A stretch of 64,000 bases of DNA, from contig JAQGNH010000389.1 in the NCBI GenBank assembly GCA_028291945.1, positions 1 through 64,000 on the forward strand, given 5' to 3'. Under the pieces are notes generated by a model. It saw nothing but the letters and a program-made list of their open reading frames with translations, did not search any database and was not told where the DNA came from. The first letter of the stretch is position 1. Every line of letters begins with the position of its first letter. A program made the translations under genes and the position numbers. Source of the stretch: Betaproteobacteria bacterium. GTDB taxonomy: Bacteria > Pseudomonadota > Gammaproteobacteria > Burkholderiales > SG8-41. Positions 42,213-50,629 of the stretch are shown here, in pieces.

Positions 42213-43133
42213 ATGATAAGCCCGAAATCTACGGTGGCAGTCATGTTTGTTTTACAAACCCTTTGGGTGACGGCATCTCATTCCGAACCTCCCGCCGGCT
42301 CCGCATTCAACGAGGAAGTTTCGAAGCAAGCGGGGATCTATCAAAGCAGAGGGGAAGATCGACCTGAGGGTTATGTCATCGATAGATCTCTTCTGTCCTA
42401 CACAGTGTTTCTATCGTCCGCATTCAATCGCTCATTGGCAAATCTTGGCCCAAACGATCGATGGCTGGATATTGGAGCCGGTGAAGGCCGAGCAGTATTG
42501 GATTATTGCACTTCAAAATACGACGCAATGCTGCAAGGATCAGAGCGACACGGCAAGAAAGCAAAGGCGATCGCAATATCGATCGAAGACCGAAGGACAA
42601 GTCACTGGCACCAAACAGCCTCAAAGCTTGAATCCCAGCAACTTCAGTATTTCGTCGGCAAGCGCTTGCGCGAGTATTCGTTAGAAGAACTGGGACAATT
42701 CCAGGTGATTACCGATGTGCTGGGTGGCTTCTCATACACACAATACCTTTCTCTGTTCATGGAAAAGGCTCTGGGCTTTTTGGAGTTGAACGGAAGTTTT
42801 TATACAGTTCTACAAGATGTCCATTCCGAAAATGGGGCAAATCGACCGTTCTACCCAGATGCGTCGTTCTTGACGGAGATAGCAAATGCTGACGGTTCCG
42901 AGGTCACAATCTGTTCATGGCTCAAGAGTATCAGCTGTGTGGAAGTGACCTGCGAACTGAAAGGGGAATCGTCACCGCCCATCGAGATGTACCGCATTCG
43001 CAAGGTCTGCAATAACGTTACAGTTCCTGGTCTGGTACCCCTCCGTTTCGAGGCTGGAACGCCTCCTCAGCGGCGATTTCAAGTGACCCCTCGGACACCG
43101 GCATCGCTGAGCCGCACCGGCACAGCGCGTTGA
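42213..43133 (+). CDS. Exported methyltransferase-fold protein, paralogue B
   Basis: A 306-residue paralogue of the protein at 38431. It has a signal peptide (STVAVMFVLQTLWVTASHS), RWLDIGAGEGRAVLDYC, ISIEDRRTSHWHQTA (ISIEDRRTPLWQQTA in paralogue A), VITDVLGGFSYTQYLSLFME, FLELNGSFYTVLQDVH, and the same Cys positions (ICSWLKSISCVEVTC, RKVC). Overall the two are alike along the whole length, so this is duplication rather than chance. It lies alone, after the TA pair. Its start has no strong ribosome site; 42213 fits the signal peptide. Confidence 0.72.
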   Translation: MISPKSTVAVMFVLQTLWVTASHSEPPAGSAFNEEVSKQAGIYQSRGEDRPEGYVIDRSLLSYTVFLSSAFNRSLANLGPNDRWLDIGAGEGRAVLDYCTSKYDAMLQGSERHGKKAKAIAISIEDRRTSHWHQTASKLESQQLQYFVGKRLREYSLEELGQFQVITDVLGGFSYTQYLSLFMEKALGFLELNGSFYTVLQDVHSENGANRPFYPDASFLTEIANADGSEVTICSWLKSISCVEVTCELKGESSPPIEMYRIRKVCNNVTVPGLVPLRFEAGTPPQRRFQVTPRTPASLSRTGTAR

Positions 43134-43229
43134 GCGGAAGCAAGACCGCAAGATAACATCAGCGCAAAGGCGAAGACACGCGCGACGAGCAAACGCAGCC
43201 GATCGAGTCTCCCGAAGGCCGCGGGCGCG

Positions 43230-43725
43230 TCAGCGTTGAGATGGAGCGTACGCGACAGGAACGATGCTGAATGGGGTGCTCGGCTGCCCGTCCCCATTGA
43301 AATCCGGGTGTTCGGATAATTGAGAACTTACCACCAGCAGCTTGCGTTGAATGGTTACGAAATCTGTCGGCACGATTGCCTGCGCGACTGTCTGAACCCG
43401 GGCCACTTCAGCAGGATGCAGTGCAGGAAGCGCGATGCGCTTTACGCCGTCGCGAAATCCACCGGCGACATACAGCACCCCTTCTGAGAATCCGCGGAGA
43501 TCTCGGCTGCCCTCGGCCCAAGTCAACGCACACGCACCTGCTTCCAACAAACAGAATGCTTGCACTCGGATCGTACGCAGCGCTGGTCGGATAACTGACC
43601 TCTACGCGCAAAAGTCCAGTGGCAGCAACCGCGGGACGCCCGCCGTCCCGGTCACTACACGCAACGGTCGCAAGGCAGATAGCAAGCGGAGCCCATAGGG
43701 CGAGCGTGCGTGTCTGAGCGCCCAT
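43230..43725 (-). pseudogene. Lipoprotein with a probable frameshift
   Basis: The ATG at 43725 overlaps the stop of the preceding gene (TGATG). The frame encodes a lipoprotein signal (LALWAPLAICLATVAC) and then LLRVEVSYPTSAAYDP and ASILFVGSR. Protein-like sequence then continues in another frame: ALTWAEGSRDLRGFSEGVLY, DGVKRIALPALHPAEVARVQ and PTDFVTIQRKLLVVSSQL. This suggests one frameshift near 43540, giving an about 165-residue lipoprotein, possibly beta-propeller-like. The frameshift could be real decay or a sequencing error. The family is not recognised. Confidence 0.4.
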
Positions 43726-43964
43726 CAGCCGCACTGCTCAGCAGCAATCGGCTCACGTGGGTACGGCGCACACGCTTCTGCGTCCGCTTGAACAGAATGA
43801 CGAGAAGGCTGCGCGCGAATCGGGAGCCAGTCATGTCCCGTGATCGGATCGTAGCTTGAACGCATCTCGTCTATACAGTCGTGATGGGCGACAGTCAGGA
43901 TCAATCCGTACAAGAGCGCAATGACAGACAGAAATTGTCCCAGAGCAAACAGTAAATCAAGCAT
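43725..43964 (-). CDS. Small membrane protein
   Basis: A 79-residue ORF with one N-terminal membrane helix (MLDLLFALGQFLSVIALLYG then LILTVAHHD). A polar tail follows. It is linked by overlapping stop and start to the lipoprotein frame downstream and lies in a minus-strand series of small membrane proteins. I do not recognise a family. Confidence 0.5.
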   Translation of the reverse strand: MLDLLFALGQFLSVIALLYGLILTVAHHDCIDEMRSSYDPITGHDWLPIRAQPSRHSVQADAEACAPYPREPIAAEQCG

Positions 43965-44132
43965 GGCGTACTCAGTGAGAAGCGATGGTCAGAAAAATGC
44001 CACGTGCAGGCCTATTGATGCCATAGCACTTAACGGGTACTCCTAATGGCATAGCGCCTTTACCGCCTGATTTCGGCGAGTCCCCTGACGAGCCTCGTTT
44101 CACGCGAGCGGTCATGGCTCGTTGCACTTTGT

Positions 44133-44480
44133 TCACCGGGAAACCGATGGGCACCCGCCAGGGCATCCCCTGTCGAACGCGACCGGTTGTGTGCCCAGCG
44201 TGGTCGCCGGGTCAGCCGCACTCTCGAGCGCCGGTTCGGGTCGACTGGACGACACTCGTGCTTCCTGCAAATAGTGCGGGGTCGTGCCCATGACCGGAGA
44301 ATCACCCGAACGCTGCGCCTGCGCGAGCGGCGCGTCTGTCGGCTCGCCTGCGGTGCCCACGACCACCAGGCCGACCAGGACGAGGAGACACGCTCCGCAT
44401 TTAAGTAGTGTTCCGGCAGCGTAGAGCGGCTCGTCTTTGTAAGCCTCGATCAACTTGTTTCTTTGTTTTTGACTGACCAT
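44133..44480 (-). CDS. Small single-pass membrane protein
   Basis: The start at 44480 (MVSQKQRNKLIEAYKDEPLY) has GGGAGCAATC upstream. The 115-residue protein has a basic cytoplasmic start, one membrane helix (GACLLVLVGLVVVGTAG) and a hydrophilic Ala/Pro-rich outer part with two Cys near the end (GCPGGC). It belongs to the cluster opposite the ECF sigma gene. The family is unknown. Confidence 0.55.
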   Translation of the reverse strand: MVSQKQRNKLIEAYKDEPLYAAGTLLKCGACLLVLVGLVVVGTAGEPTDAPLAQAQRSGDSPVMGTTPHYLQEARVSSSRPEPALESAADPATTLGTQPVAFDRGCPGGCPSVSR

Positions 44481-44535
44481 ATGATTGCTCCCATTCGACT
44501 GAATCGATAGTTGATCGTGATGTGTTGCGGATACG

Positions 44536-44820
44536 TCAGAACGCCTGAATGTGATCTTCCGGCGCGCCGTTCTTGGCAGGGCTGTCAAACTGGGCCGGAA
44601 AATAATCGATCACGAATGTAGCTTCGGTGGTGCCATCGCTTTGCGGTGCTGTCAAACGTGCGGCATTCGAATCACGCTGCGGCCATTGCGTCGCCACGAA
44701 CAGAATCAGGGCGAGCACCAAAATGGCGCCCGCGAATTTCAGCCGCTGATTTTTTTCGGCGACGTGCGCAGTCGAGTCAGGGTTGGAACGTTCGAGTCCA
44801 TTTCGGGGAGCATTCTTCAT
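44536..44820 (-). CDS. Small single-pass membrane protein divergent from the ECF sigma gene
   Basis: The start at 44820 (MKNAPRNGLERSNPD) has AAAGGTGCCCC upstream. The 94-residue protein has one membrane helix (LKFAGAILVLALILFVATQW) and a polar outer region ending PAKNGAPEDHIQAF. It is the first gene leftwards of the divergent promoter region, so it is a candidate member of the sigma factor's regulon. The family is unknown. Confidence 0.58.
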   Translation of the reverse strand: MKNAPRNGLERSNPDSTAHVAEKNQRLKFAGAILVLALILFVATQWPQRDSNAARLTAPQSDGTTEATFVIDYFPAQFDSPAKNGAPEDHIQAF

Positions 44821-44960
44821 GGGGCACCTTTCGTAAAAGCGCTGGGTTGAAACTGCGCAGGCCGTGTTACGCGTGATATAACTGCGCAGTGGGGGGAAAA
44901 ATTCCCGAAATAAGTCATAATCGCGTCGGGAATAAAAAGCCGTGGAAAGTGGTCTTCTAT
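44821..44960. promoter_or_regulatory. Divergent promoter region of the ECF sigma operon
   Basis: AACTGCGCAG occurs at 44851 and again at 44880, 29 bases apart; CTGCGCAG is itself palindromic. Rightwards, GGGAATAAAAAGCC...GTGGTCTTC resembles an ECF promoter (GGAAT -35 element and GTCT near -10). Leftwards, GGGAATTTTTCCCC has a similar GGAAT. Both directions may therefore be read by the adjacent sigma factor. This is inference from motif form only. Confidence 0.35.
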
Positions 44961-45533
44961 ATGGCGCCCAAGAACCCGAGCGCAGGCAGTCCAATTAATG
45001 GAACTCGGTTCGAGACCACTGTGATGGTTCATATGGACGCGGCCTACAACCTGGCCCGGTGGCTGACGCGCGACGAGCGCGATGCCGAAGACGTGGTTCA
45101 GGAAGCGTCTTTGCGCGCTCTGAAGTTCCTAGAGACATTTCGCGGTGGGAACAGTCGTGCGTGGTTTCTTGCAATCGTGCGCAACACGTATTACAGCGGC
45201 CTGAAGAAGAACCGTTCCGACACCCTGAATGTGCCGTTCGATGAGGATGGCCTGCAGGAGCACGACAGCGCTCATGCGTTCTGGGCGGAAGGGGCTGGCG
45301 AAGATCCGATCCGCGACCTGGAACGCGAAGAGGCCAAGCGACTCCTCCGCGCGGCCCTCCAGGAGTTACCTGAGGAGTTCCGCGAAGTCATCGTGTTGAG
45401 GGAACTGGAAGACTTGTCGTATCAGGACATTGCCCGAATCGCGAAAATTCCGCTCGGCACGGTCATGTCGCGCCTGTCGCGCGCCCGCAAGTTGCTTTAC
45501 CGAGCTTTACACCCGGGCCAGCAGGAGTCGTGA
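44961..45533 (+). CDS. ECF-family RNA polymerase sigma factor
   Basis: The start at 44961 (MAPKNPSAGSPING) is chosen over the earlier GTG; a later ATG is also possible. The roughly 190-residue protein has sigma-2 (AAYNLARWLTRDERDAEDVV, then ALKFLETFRGGNSRAWFLAI) and a sigma-4 region (LPEEFREVIVLRELEDLSYQ, DIARIAKIPLGTVMSRLSRA). ECF sigmas direct transcription under envelope or oxidative stress. Its stop overlaps the GTG of the anti-sigma gene (GTGA), a standard pair. Confidence 0.9.
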   Translation: MAPKNPSAGSPINGTRFETTVMVHMDAAYNLARWLTRDERDAEDVVQEASLRALKFLETFRGGNSRAWFLAIVRNTYYSGLKKNRSDTLNVPFDEDGLQEHDSAHAFWAEGAGEDPIRDLEREEAKRLLRAALQELPEEFREVIVLRELEDLSYQDIARIAKIPLGTVMSRLSRARKLLYRALHPGQQES

Positions 45534-46297
45534 CATTGGATTGCGCGCAGGCACAAACCGTTATTGAGTGCTACGCCGACGGCGAGCTCGACGCGGTGAC
45601 GACCACCCGCTTCGAAAAGCACCTCGAGCACTGCGGAGGATGCCAACGCGCCCTCGACCGCCTGAGCTCGCTCAGCTCACTGATCAAAGAAGCAGTACCC
45701 TATAGTGCAGCTCCCGAGCGGCTGTCGCGGCAGATTCGCGCTCGTGTAGACCAACGCAATGTTGCACCCGGCCGAGCACACGGTGCGTGGTGGCACTGGT
45801 TGCGGCCAGCGGCGCTCGTTGCTGTAACGGCTGTAGTGACGTGGATCATAGCCGCTCAGCTGAACGACCCGCCGGCGAAAGAGCTGGTCGCAGAAGAGGT
45901 CATCAGCAGCCATGCCCGTGCGACACTGACCGGCCATTTGGCCGATGTGGCATCTTCCGAGCGCCATACCGTCAAACCGTGGCTGAGCTCGAAGCTCGAT
46001 TTTTCGCCTCCGGTCCCCGATCTCGCAAGCGCGGGGTTTCCGCTCGTCGGCGGGCGCCTTGACTACCTCGATCACCGCCCCGTTGCCGTCCTGGTCTACG
46101 GCCGGCGTCAGCATATGATCGATCTGTTCGTCTGGCCTGACAACGGGGCGCGGCCTGTCGCCGCCTCCGAGCCGCTGTCCAAACAAGGCTATCACGTCCT
46201 TCATTGGACCAGTGCCGGTATGACGCTCTGGGCGATTTCGGATCTCAACGCGCCCGAGCTGAAGACGTTTGCCGAGAAATTCTCGGGCGTGAAGTAG
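45530..46297 (+). CDS. Membrane-bound zinc-finger anti-sigma factor
   Basis: A 255-residue protein beginning at GTG within the sigma stop. The N-terminal zinc anti-sigma motif is HLEHCGGCQRALD (HxxxCxxC), preceded by CYADGELDAVTTTRFEKHL. One membrane helix follows (RPAALVAVTAVVTWIIAAQL). A periplasmic domain of about 140 residues ends YHVLHWTSAGMTLWAISDLN, where YxVLHWTxxGxxxWA is common in anti-sigma factors of this group. It should hold the sigma factor at the membrane until a signal arrives. Confidence 0.88.
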   Translation: MTLDCAQAQTVIECYADGELDAVTTTRFEKHLEHCGGCQRALDRLSSLSSLIKEAVPYSAAPERLSRQIRARVDQRNVAPGRAHGAWWHWLRPAALVAVTAVVTWIIAAQLNDPPAKELVAEEVISSHARATLTGHLADVASSERHTVKPWLSSKLDFSPPVPDLASAGFPLVGGRLDYLDHRPVAVLVYGRRQHMIDLFVWPDNGARPVAASEPLSKQGYHVLHWTSAGMTLWAISDLNAPELKTFAEKFSGVK

Positions 46298-46474
46298 CGT
46301 CTTCTTCTCCGCCCGCGGCCTCGCGTCTTTTCAGCGGCGCACGTTTTACGCAATCATCATGATCTTCCGGCACACGCCGGAATATATTCCTCAGCCCACT
46401 GCGACGCAGTTTCGCGACAAGTTCGCGATGCGCCAAGCCGCTAACAGCGGCGCTCGATCGCTGTATGATGACGG

Positions 46475-46792
46475 TTGCGATCACCGATTTCACAAATAAT
46501 GATCGCCAGGAGCGCTGGCAGCAGAAGACGGCTGATGCTGGCGTTCGGCGCGATCGGTTACCTCGCCCAGAAAATGGACTACCCGCTTGCGCCTCTCGTG
46601 CTGGCCTTGGTGCTGGGCGGAATGATGGAGGTCTCTCTGCGGCAGTCCCTGAAAATGTCGCACGACGACGTGACGATCTTCTTCACCCGGCCCATCGCGG
46701 CCACGATCATGGCCATCGTGATCGTCATCGTTCTGTGGCCGCTGCTGAGCCGGCTTCGTATGAAGCCGACATTGAAAGAGGCGAAAACCTGA
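46475..46792 (+). pseudogene. C-terminal fragment of a TctA-type permease
   Basis: The frame encodes FGAIGYLAQKMDYPLAPLVL, ALVLGGMMEVSLRQSLKMSH and FFTRPIAATIMAIVIVIV. These match the end of TctA, the large membrane subunit of tripartite tricarboxylate transporters, where PLAPLVLGLVLG..xExSLRQSL and FFTRP are hallmarks. TctA has about 500 residues, but only about 95 remain. It is the only membrane component of that system in the window. Confidence 0.8.
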
Positions 46793-46864
46793 GAGGACAT
46801 CGGCGGGAGGCGTGCGGTTCGAGATCGATCGCTCCCTTTGACCCCGCATCCTACGCGCTGTAGC

Positions 46865-47413
46865 ATGCCTCGCGTGATGCGCCTAATTCTCGCCCTCGTC
46901 CTCACTCTAGCGAGCTCCATCAGCGCGGCCGCGTGCCCGCCTCTGCTCGACCTGAAGCTGCCTTCGCTGACCGAAGATGCCGCATCGCTTTGCCAGTACC
47001 AAGGCAAGGTGCTGCTGGTGGTGAACACCGCGAGCGAGTGCAGTTACACGCCGCAGTACGAGGGACTCGAAGAGCTCCATCGCCACTACAAGGACAAAGG
47101 ACTGGTGGTGATAGGGTTCCCGTCGAACGATTTCGGCGCGCAGGAGCCGGGCTCGAACAAGGAGATCGCCAAGTTCTGCGAGGTCAACTACGGCGTCTCG
47201 TTTCCTATGTTCGCCAAGTCGGCGGTCGCGAAGGGACCGATCAATCCGTTCTACGAGCGGCTCGCGCAGGCATCGAACAGCCGCCCGCGCTGGAATTTCC
47301 ACAAGTACCTCGTCGACCGCAAGGGCGAGCGGGTGCTGGCGTACGAAAGCGCAGTTACGCCGACCGATCCCAAATTCGTCAAGGCGATCGAGCGTCTGCT
47401 GGCGCAACCCTGA
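46865..47413 (+). CDS. Exported glutathione-peroxidase-family protein
   Basis: Starts at 46865 or 46877 give a signal peptide (MRLILALVLTLASSISAAA). The peroxidatic Cys is in NTASECSYTPQYEGLE, the Gln in GFPSNDFGAQEPG and the Trp in RPRWNFHKYLVDRKG, so the catalytic set is complete. These thiol peroxidases reduce peroxides with thioredoxin-like reductants. The signal peptide places it in the periplasm. The TctA fragment upstream is unrelated in function. Confidence 0.85.
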   Translation: MPRVMRLILALVLTLASSISAAACPPLLDLKLPSLTEDAASLCQYQGKVLLVVNTASECSYTPQYEGLEELHRHYKDKGLVVIGFPSNDFGAQEPGSNKEIAKFCEVNYGVSFPMFAKSAVAKGPINPFYERLAQASNSRPRWNFHKYLVDRKGERVLAYESAVTPTDPKFVKAIERLLAQP

Positions 47414-47543
47414 GAAGTCATTCAAAACCCGTACGTGCTGAGCCAGGCACCAATGTGCCGCGGTCGAAGCATGAACGACGGAGTGTTTTGAGATTGCTTA
47501 CGGGGAGACCGCTAGTTTGGCGCTTGCGTGCTCGCGCCCGCCT

Positions 47544-48380
47544 TCAATCGAAGAAGGCGAAAGTCCTCGTCTCGATGCTTTCGCGCGGCGGAGCTCCCGC
47601 CGGCGTTGCGGGATCGTCGAACGCGCTGTGCGCCGTGAAGCGCGAGAGCTTGCTGACGTCGGAATCGAATACCTTGAAGACCAGCGCCTCGTCACGCTCC
47701 ATCAGCGGGAAGTAGAACCACGCGTGCATCGGATCGTAGGCGATGTGATACACCTCACCCGTCCGATACTTGTAACGCCGCTCCACGCGGATGAAACCTT
47801 TCTGTGGAATGCTGCGGCCATCGCAGATGCCGAGCGGATCGATCACTACCGGACCGCGGATCGGCCGCCACATCTGCACGATCGCCCAGCGCTTTTTCAT
47901 GCGGCGCTCGGCTTCGGCATCACCCACGATTTCGCGCAGGCGTGTCGGTGCTGACTTCTCGGTGTAGTCGTTGTGCACGCCTTTGACCGTCGGCCGCGCA
48001 CCCGAAATGCGCTGCGATTCATCGTCGGTGATGCGGATGGTGTGGTCGAACACGATCACCTCCGACGCACCGGAATGCTTTTTGATCAGCGCCTGCACTT
48101 CGGGATCGTAGACGCGCTTGCGCTCCGCTTCATCGGCGAAGTCCTTCTCCTTCGTAGGGTGATCGACGAAGACGAATCCGTGAATGTCGAATTTGAACGT
48201 GTCGCGCAGCGGCCTGCCGTTGCGCACCACCATTTCGTGCAGCTCGTATTCCGGTGGGACGGCGTTCTGCTCCATCTCCGGCCAGTCGATATAGCGTATG
48301 GCCGGCTTGCCGGTCGGGACGACGTAATTGAAGCTCGCGCGTATGGTGTCGGTGGACGGTTTCTCGACGGTGATCTGCAT
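47544..48380 (-). CDS. CmcJ/NvfI-family oxidoreductase
   Basis: The start at 48380 (MQITVEKPSTDTIRASFNYV) has GCGGAGCG upstream. The 278-residue protein has VFDHTIRITDD, KGVHNDYTEKSAPTRL with an HxD-like pair, QMWRPIRGPVVIDPLGICDG, HIAYDPMHAWFYFPLMERDE and a late RFTAHSAFDDP. This set is typical of the CmcJ/NvfI group of Fe(II)-linked oxygenases and cephamycin-related enzymes. The substrate is unknown. The Bug gene at 48455 lies upstream on the same strand, 74 bases away. Confidence 0.78.
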   Translation of the reverse strand: MQITVEKPSTDTIRASFNYVVPTGKPAIRYIDWPEMEQNAVPPEYELHEMVVRNGRPLRDTFKFDIHGFVFVDHPTKEKDFADEAERKRVYDPEVQALIKKHSGASEVIVFDHTIRITDDESQRISGARPTVKGVHNDYTEKSAPTRLREIVGDAEAERRMKKRWAIVQMWRPIRGPVVIDPLGICDGRSIPQKGFIRVERRYKYRTGEVYHIAYDPMHAWFYFPLMERDEALVFKVFDSDVSKLSRFTAHSAFDDPATPAGAPPRESIETRTFAFFD

Positions 48381-48454
48381 AGCACGCTCCGCAGTGAGGG
48401 CTCGGCGCCGATGATAGCGCAGCTCTAGACCGGCTGTTCGCCGCGCAAATTTAG

Positions 48455-49411
48455 TCAGCTCTCGAGAGGTATCTTCGCGCGCGCGACCACGTCTTTCCAC
48501 TTCGCGAGCTCGGCGAGGTACTGCCTGGTGAATTCTTCGACACTTTTCTGACTCGGCTCGATGCCGAGCGCAACCAGACGTTTAGAAATTTCGGGCGAAG
48601 CGACGATCTTGTTGATTTCGATGTTGAGCCTGCGAACGATGTCGGGCGGCGTCCTGCCGGTGGTGAACACGCCAAACAAAGACTCGGCCGTGTAATCGAG
48701 CAATCCGGCTTCCTTCGCTGTCGGCAACTCCGGTAACGCCGGACTTCGCCTGGCGCCTGCGATGGCGAGCATCCGTACGCGCCCCGAATGGAGATGGGCT
48801 CCAAAGGCCAGGGGATCCATGATCGCCATGTCCGCCTCGCCCCTAACCACCGCAAGGGCAGCGTCACCGGCGCCTTTATACGTTATGTTGACGACGCGCG
48901 TGCCCGATCTGAGCTGAAATAGAACGAGCGACATGAACGTCGTGTTGCCGCCCGAGGAACCGTTGAGTTTGCCGGGATTCTTTTTCGCGAGGTCGATCAG
49001 TTCCGTCACGTTTCTTGCCGGGACTTGAGGATGCACCGCGATCACATAGGGCGACGTGCCTAATTCGGCGACCGGCTGAATGTCGCGGATCGGATCGTAC
49101 GGGACCGTTCGCCGCAGCGCAGGGATGAGCGCCACGGCGTCTCCGCTGAACAGCATCGTGTAGCCGTCCGGCGCGGCCTTTGCGAGTGCCTCGATGCCGA
49201 TGCGGCCGTCCGCACCGGGCCGATTTTCGACGATGACATTCTGGCCGAGCGCTTTTGCGAGCATAGGCGAGATCACGCGCGCCAGGGTGTCGTTCGGCCC
49301 GCCTGTCGTGAATGGCACGATCGCGCGCAGCGGCCGCTCGGGATAATCGGCGAAAGCCGCGCCGCACGAGAGCGCCGCGACGAGCATCGCGGTAATCGCT
49401 GTCGGTCTCAT
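48455..49411 (-). CDS. Bug/TctC-family periplasmic solute-binding protein
   Basis: A 318-residue protein with a short signal peptide (AITAMLVAALSCGAAFA), then YPERPLRAIVPFTTGGPNDT, ENRPGADGRIGIEALAKAAP, TVPYDPIRDIQPVAELGTSP and TYKGAGDAALAVVRGE. IRDIQPVAE and VPARNV are shared only with the Bug at 49614, so these two are paralogues of each other. The oxidoreductase gene follows it on the same strand. Confidence 0.92.
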   Translation of the reverse strand: MRPTAITAMLVAALSCGAAFADYPERPLRAIVPFTTGGPNDTLARVISPMLAKALGQNVIVENRPGADGRIGIEALAKAAPDGYTMLFSGDAVALIPALRRTVPYDPIRDIQPVAELGTSPYVIAVHPQVPARNVTELIDLAKKNPGKLNGSSGGNTTFMSLVLFQLRSGTRVVNITYKGAGDAALAVVRGEADMAIMDPLAFGAHLHSGRVRMLAIAGARRSPALPELPTAKEAGLLDYTAESLFGVFTTGRTPPDIVRRLNIEINKIVASPEISKRLVALGIEPSQKSVEEFTRQYLAELAKWKDVVARAKIPLES

Positions 49412-49439
49412 TGCTTTAATTTTTAAGTCCGTTCAATCA

Positions 49440-49607
49440 ATGTCGTCAGGACGTCGTGAGAAAAATGGATTCCGGCGGCAGCGCTAGAATGACAAAATAC
49501 GTCATTCCGGACCCGCGCGGCGCAAGTGATCCGGAATCCATTCAGACACTCAAAGTCAAGATGGAGTCTGGATCGTGCCCTTGCTGGCCCGTCCAGAATG
49601 ACGCTCC
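49440..49607. repeat. GTCATTCCGGA...GGAATCCA dispersed repeat, copy 2
   Basis: It includes CGTCATTCCGGACCCGCGCG, GTGATCCGGAATCCATTC and GTCCAGAATGACG, and to the left TGGATTCCGGCGGCAGCGCT...AATGAC. These are two overlapping units of the family also seen near 29323 and 53810. It occupies the 202-base gap between two tandem Bug genes. Confidence 0.65.
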
Positions 49608-49613
49608 ACGTCG

Positions 49614-50594
49614 TCAGTCTACCGTTGGAATGTTCGCCTGCTTGACGATGGCTTTCCATTTCTCGATCTCTTTCCGGTACAGCGCGGAGAACTCTTCGAC
49701 GCTCTTGGGATTTGCTTCTGCGCCGAGCGCCCTCAGGCGCTCCGCCATCGACGGCACACTGATGATCTTGTTGATCGTGGTGTTGAGCTTCTGCACGGTG
49801 TCGGCCGACGTTCCCGCGGCGACATAGACGCCGAATATCGTTCCCGATTTGTAGCCGGGAAACCCGGCTTCCGTCGTCGTCGGCACGTTCGGCAACGACT
49901 TCACGCGTTTTTCTCCCGCGACTGCGAGCGCTCTGATTTTGCCCGCGGCGATCTGTCCGAGCACAGGAGACGCGTCGATGATCGCGAAATCGGCTTCGCC
50001 CGTCATCACGGCGAGCGCAGCCAATCCGGCGCCGTTATACGGAATGATCTCGAGTGTCAGCTTGTTCTGGATCTGGAACAATTCGGACGCAAGCCGGGTG
50101 CCGATGCCGCCGGAGGACGCGTTGAGCTTGCCGGGATTTTTGCGAGCGACGTCGACCAGGTCCTGAACGTTTCTCGCGGGCACGCGGGGATTGACGAGGA
50201 ACACGTACGGCGCCTGCCCCACCTCGGCAACAGGCTGGATGTCGCGCAGCGGGTCGTACGGCAGCTTGCGAAAGAGCGCCGGATTCTGCGTCGAAGCCGT
50301 CGCGCTGTAGAGGATCGTGTAGCCGTTGGGCGGCGATTTGGCGACCGCATCGATGCCGATGTTGCCGGCTGCACCCGGGCGGTTTTCGACAATGACCTGC
50401 TGCCCGAGCGCCCTGGCAATCTCGGGCGAAATCAGTCGCGCCATGCCATCGTTCGATCCGCCAGGTGCGAACGGCACGATGGCGCGGATCGCGCGCTCGG
50501 GATACTGCGCCCACGCCTTGCAAAGAGGCAACGCGAACGCGAGCAAGATTACAGGGAGCGCTGAAACGGTTTTGACGACGTTCGCAAAGCACAC
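49614..50594 (-). CDS. Bug/TctC-family periplasmic solute-binding protein
   Basis: A 326-residue protein with signal peptide (ALPVILLAFALPLCKAWA), then YPERAIRAIVPFAPGGSNDG, ENRPGAAGNIGIDAVAKSPP, KLPYDPLRDIQPVAEVGQAP and PYNGAGLAALAVMTGE. It starts 35 bases after the stop of the TauD-type gene at 50630, so oxygenase and binding protein are probably co-transcribed. It is the paralogue of the Bug at 48455. Confidence 0.92.
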   Translation of the reverse strand: MCFANVVKTVSALPVILLAFALPLCKAWAQYPERAIRAIVPFAPGGSNDGMARLISPEIARALGQQVIVENRPGAAGNIGIDAVAKSPPNGYTILYSATASTQNPALFRKLPYDPLRDIQPVAEVGQAPYVFLVNPRVPARNVQDLVDVARKNPGKLNASSGGIGTRLASELFQIQNKLTLEIIPYNGAGLAALAVMTGEADFAIIDASPVLGQIAAGKIRALAVAGEKRVKSLPNVPTTTEAGFPGYKSGTIFGVYVAAGTSADTVQKLNTTINKIISVPSMAERLRALGAEANPKSVEEFSALYRKEIEKWKAIVKQANIPTVD

Positions 50595-50629
50595 GTTGCA
50601 AACCTCTACGGCTTAGCGATCGCCACTCT

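Noticed and set aside
43079-43297. 72-residue minus-strand ORF with a signal-like segment (FAFALMLSCGLASAQ)
   Set aside because: Overlaps the 3' end of the exported methyltransferase-fold gene and has no downstream domain. It may be a relic leader but support is too thin.
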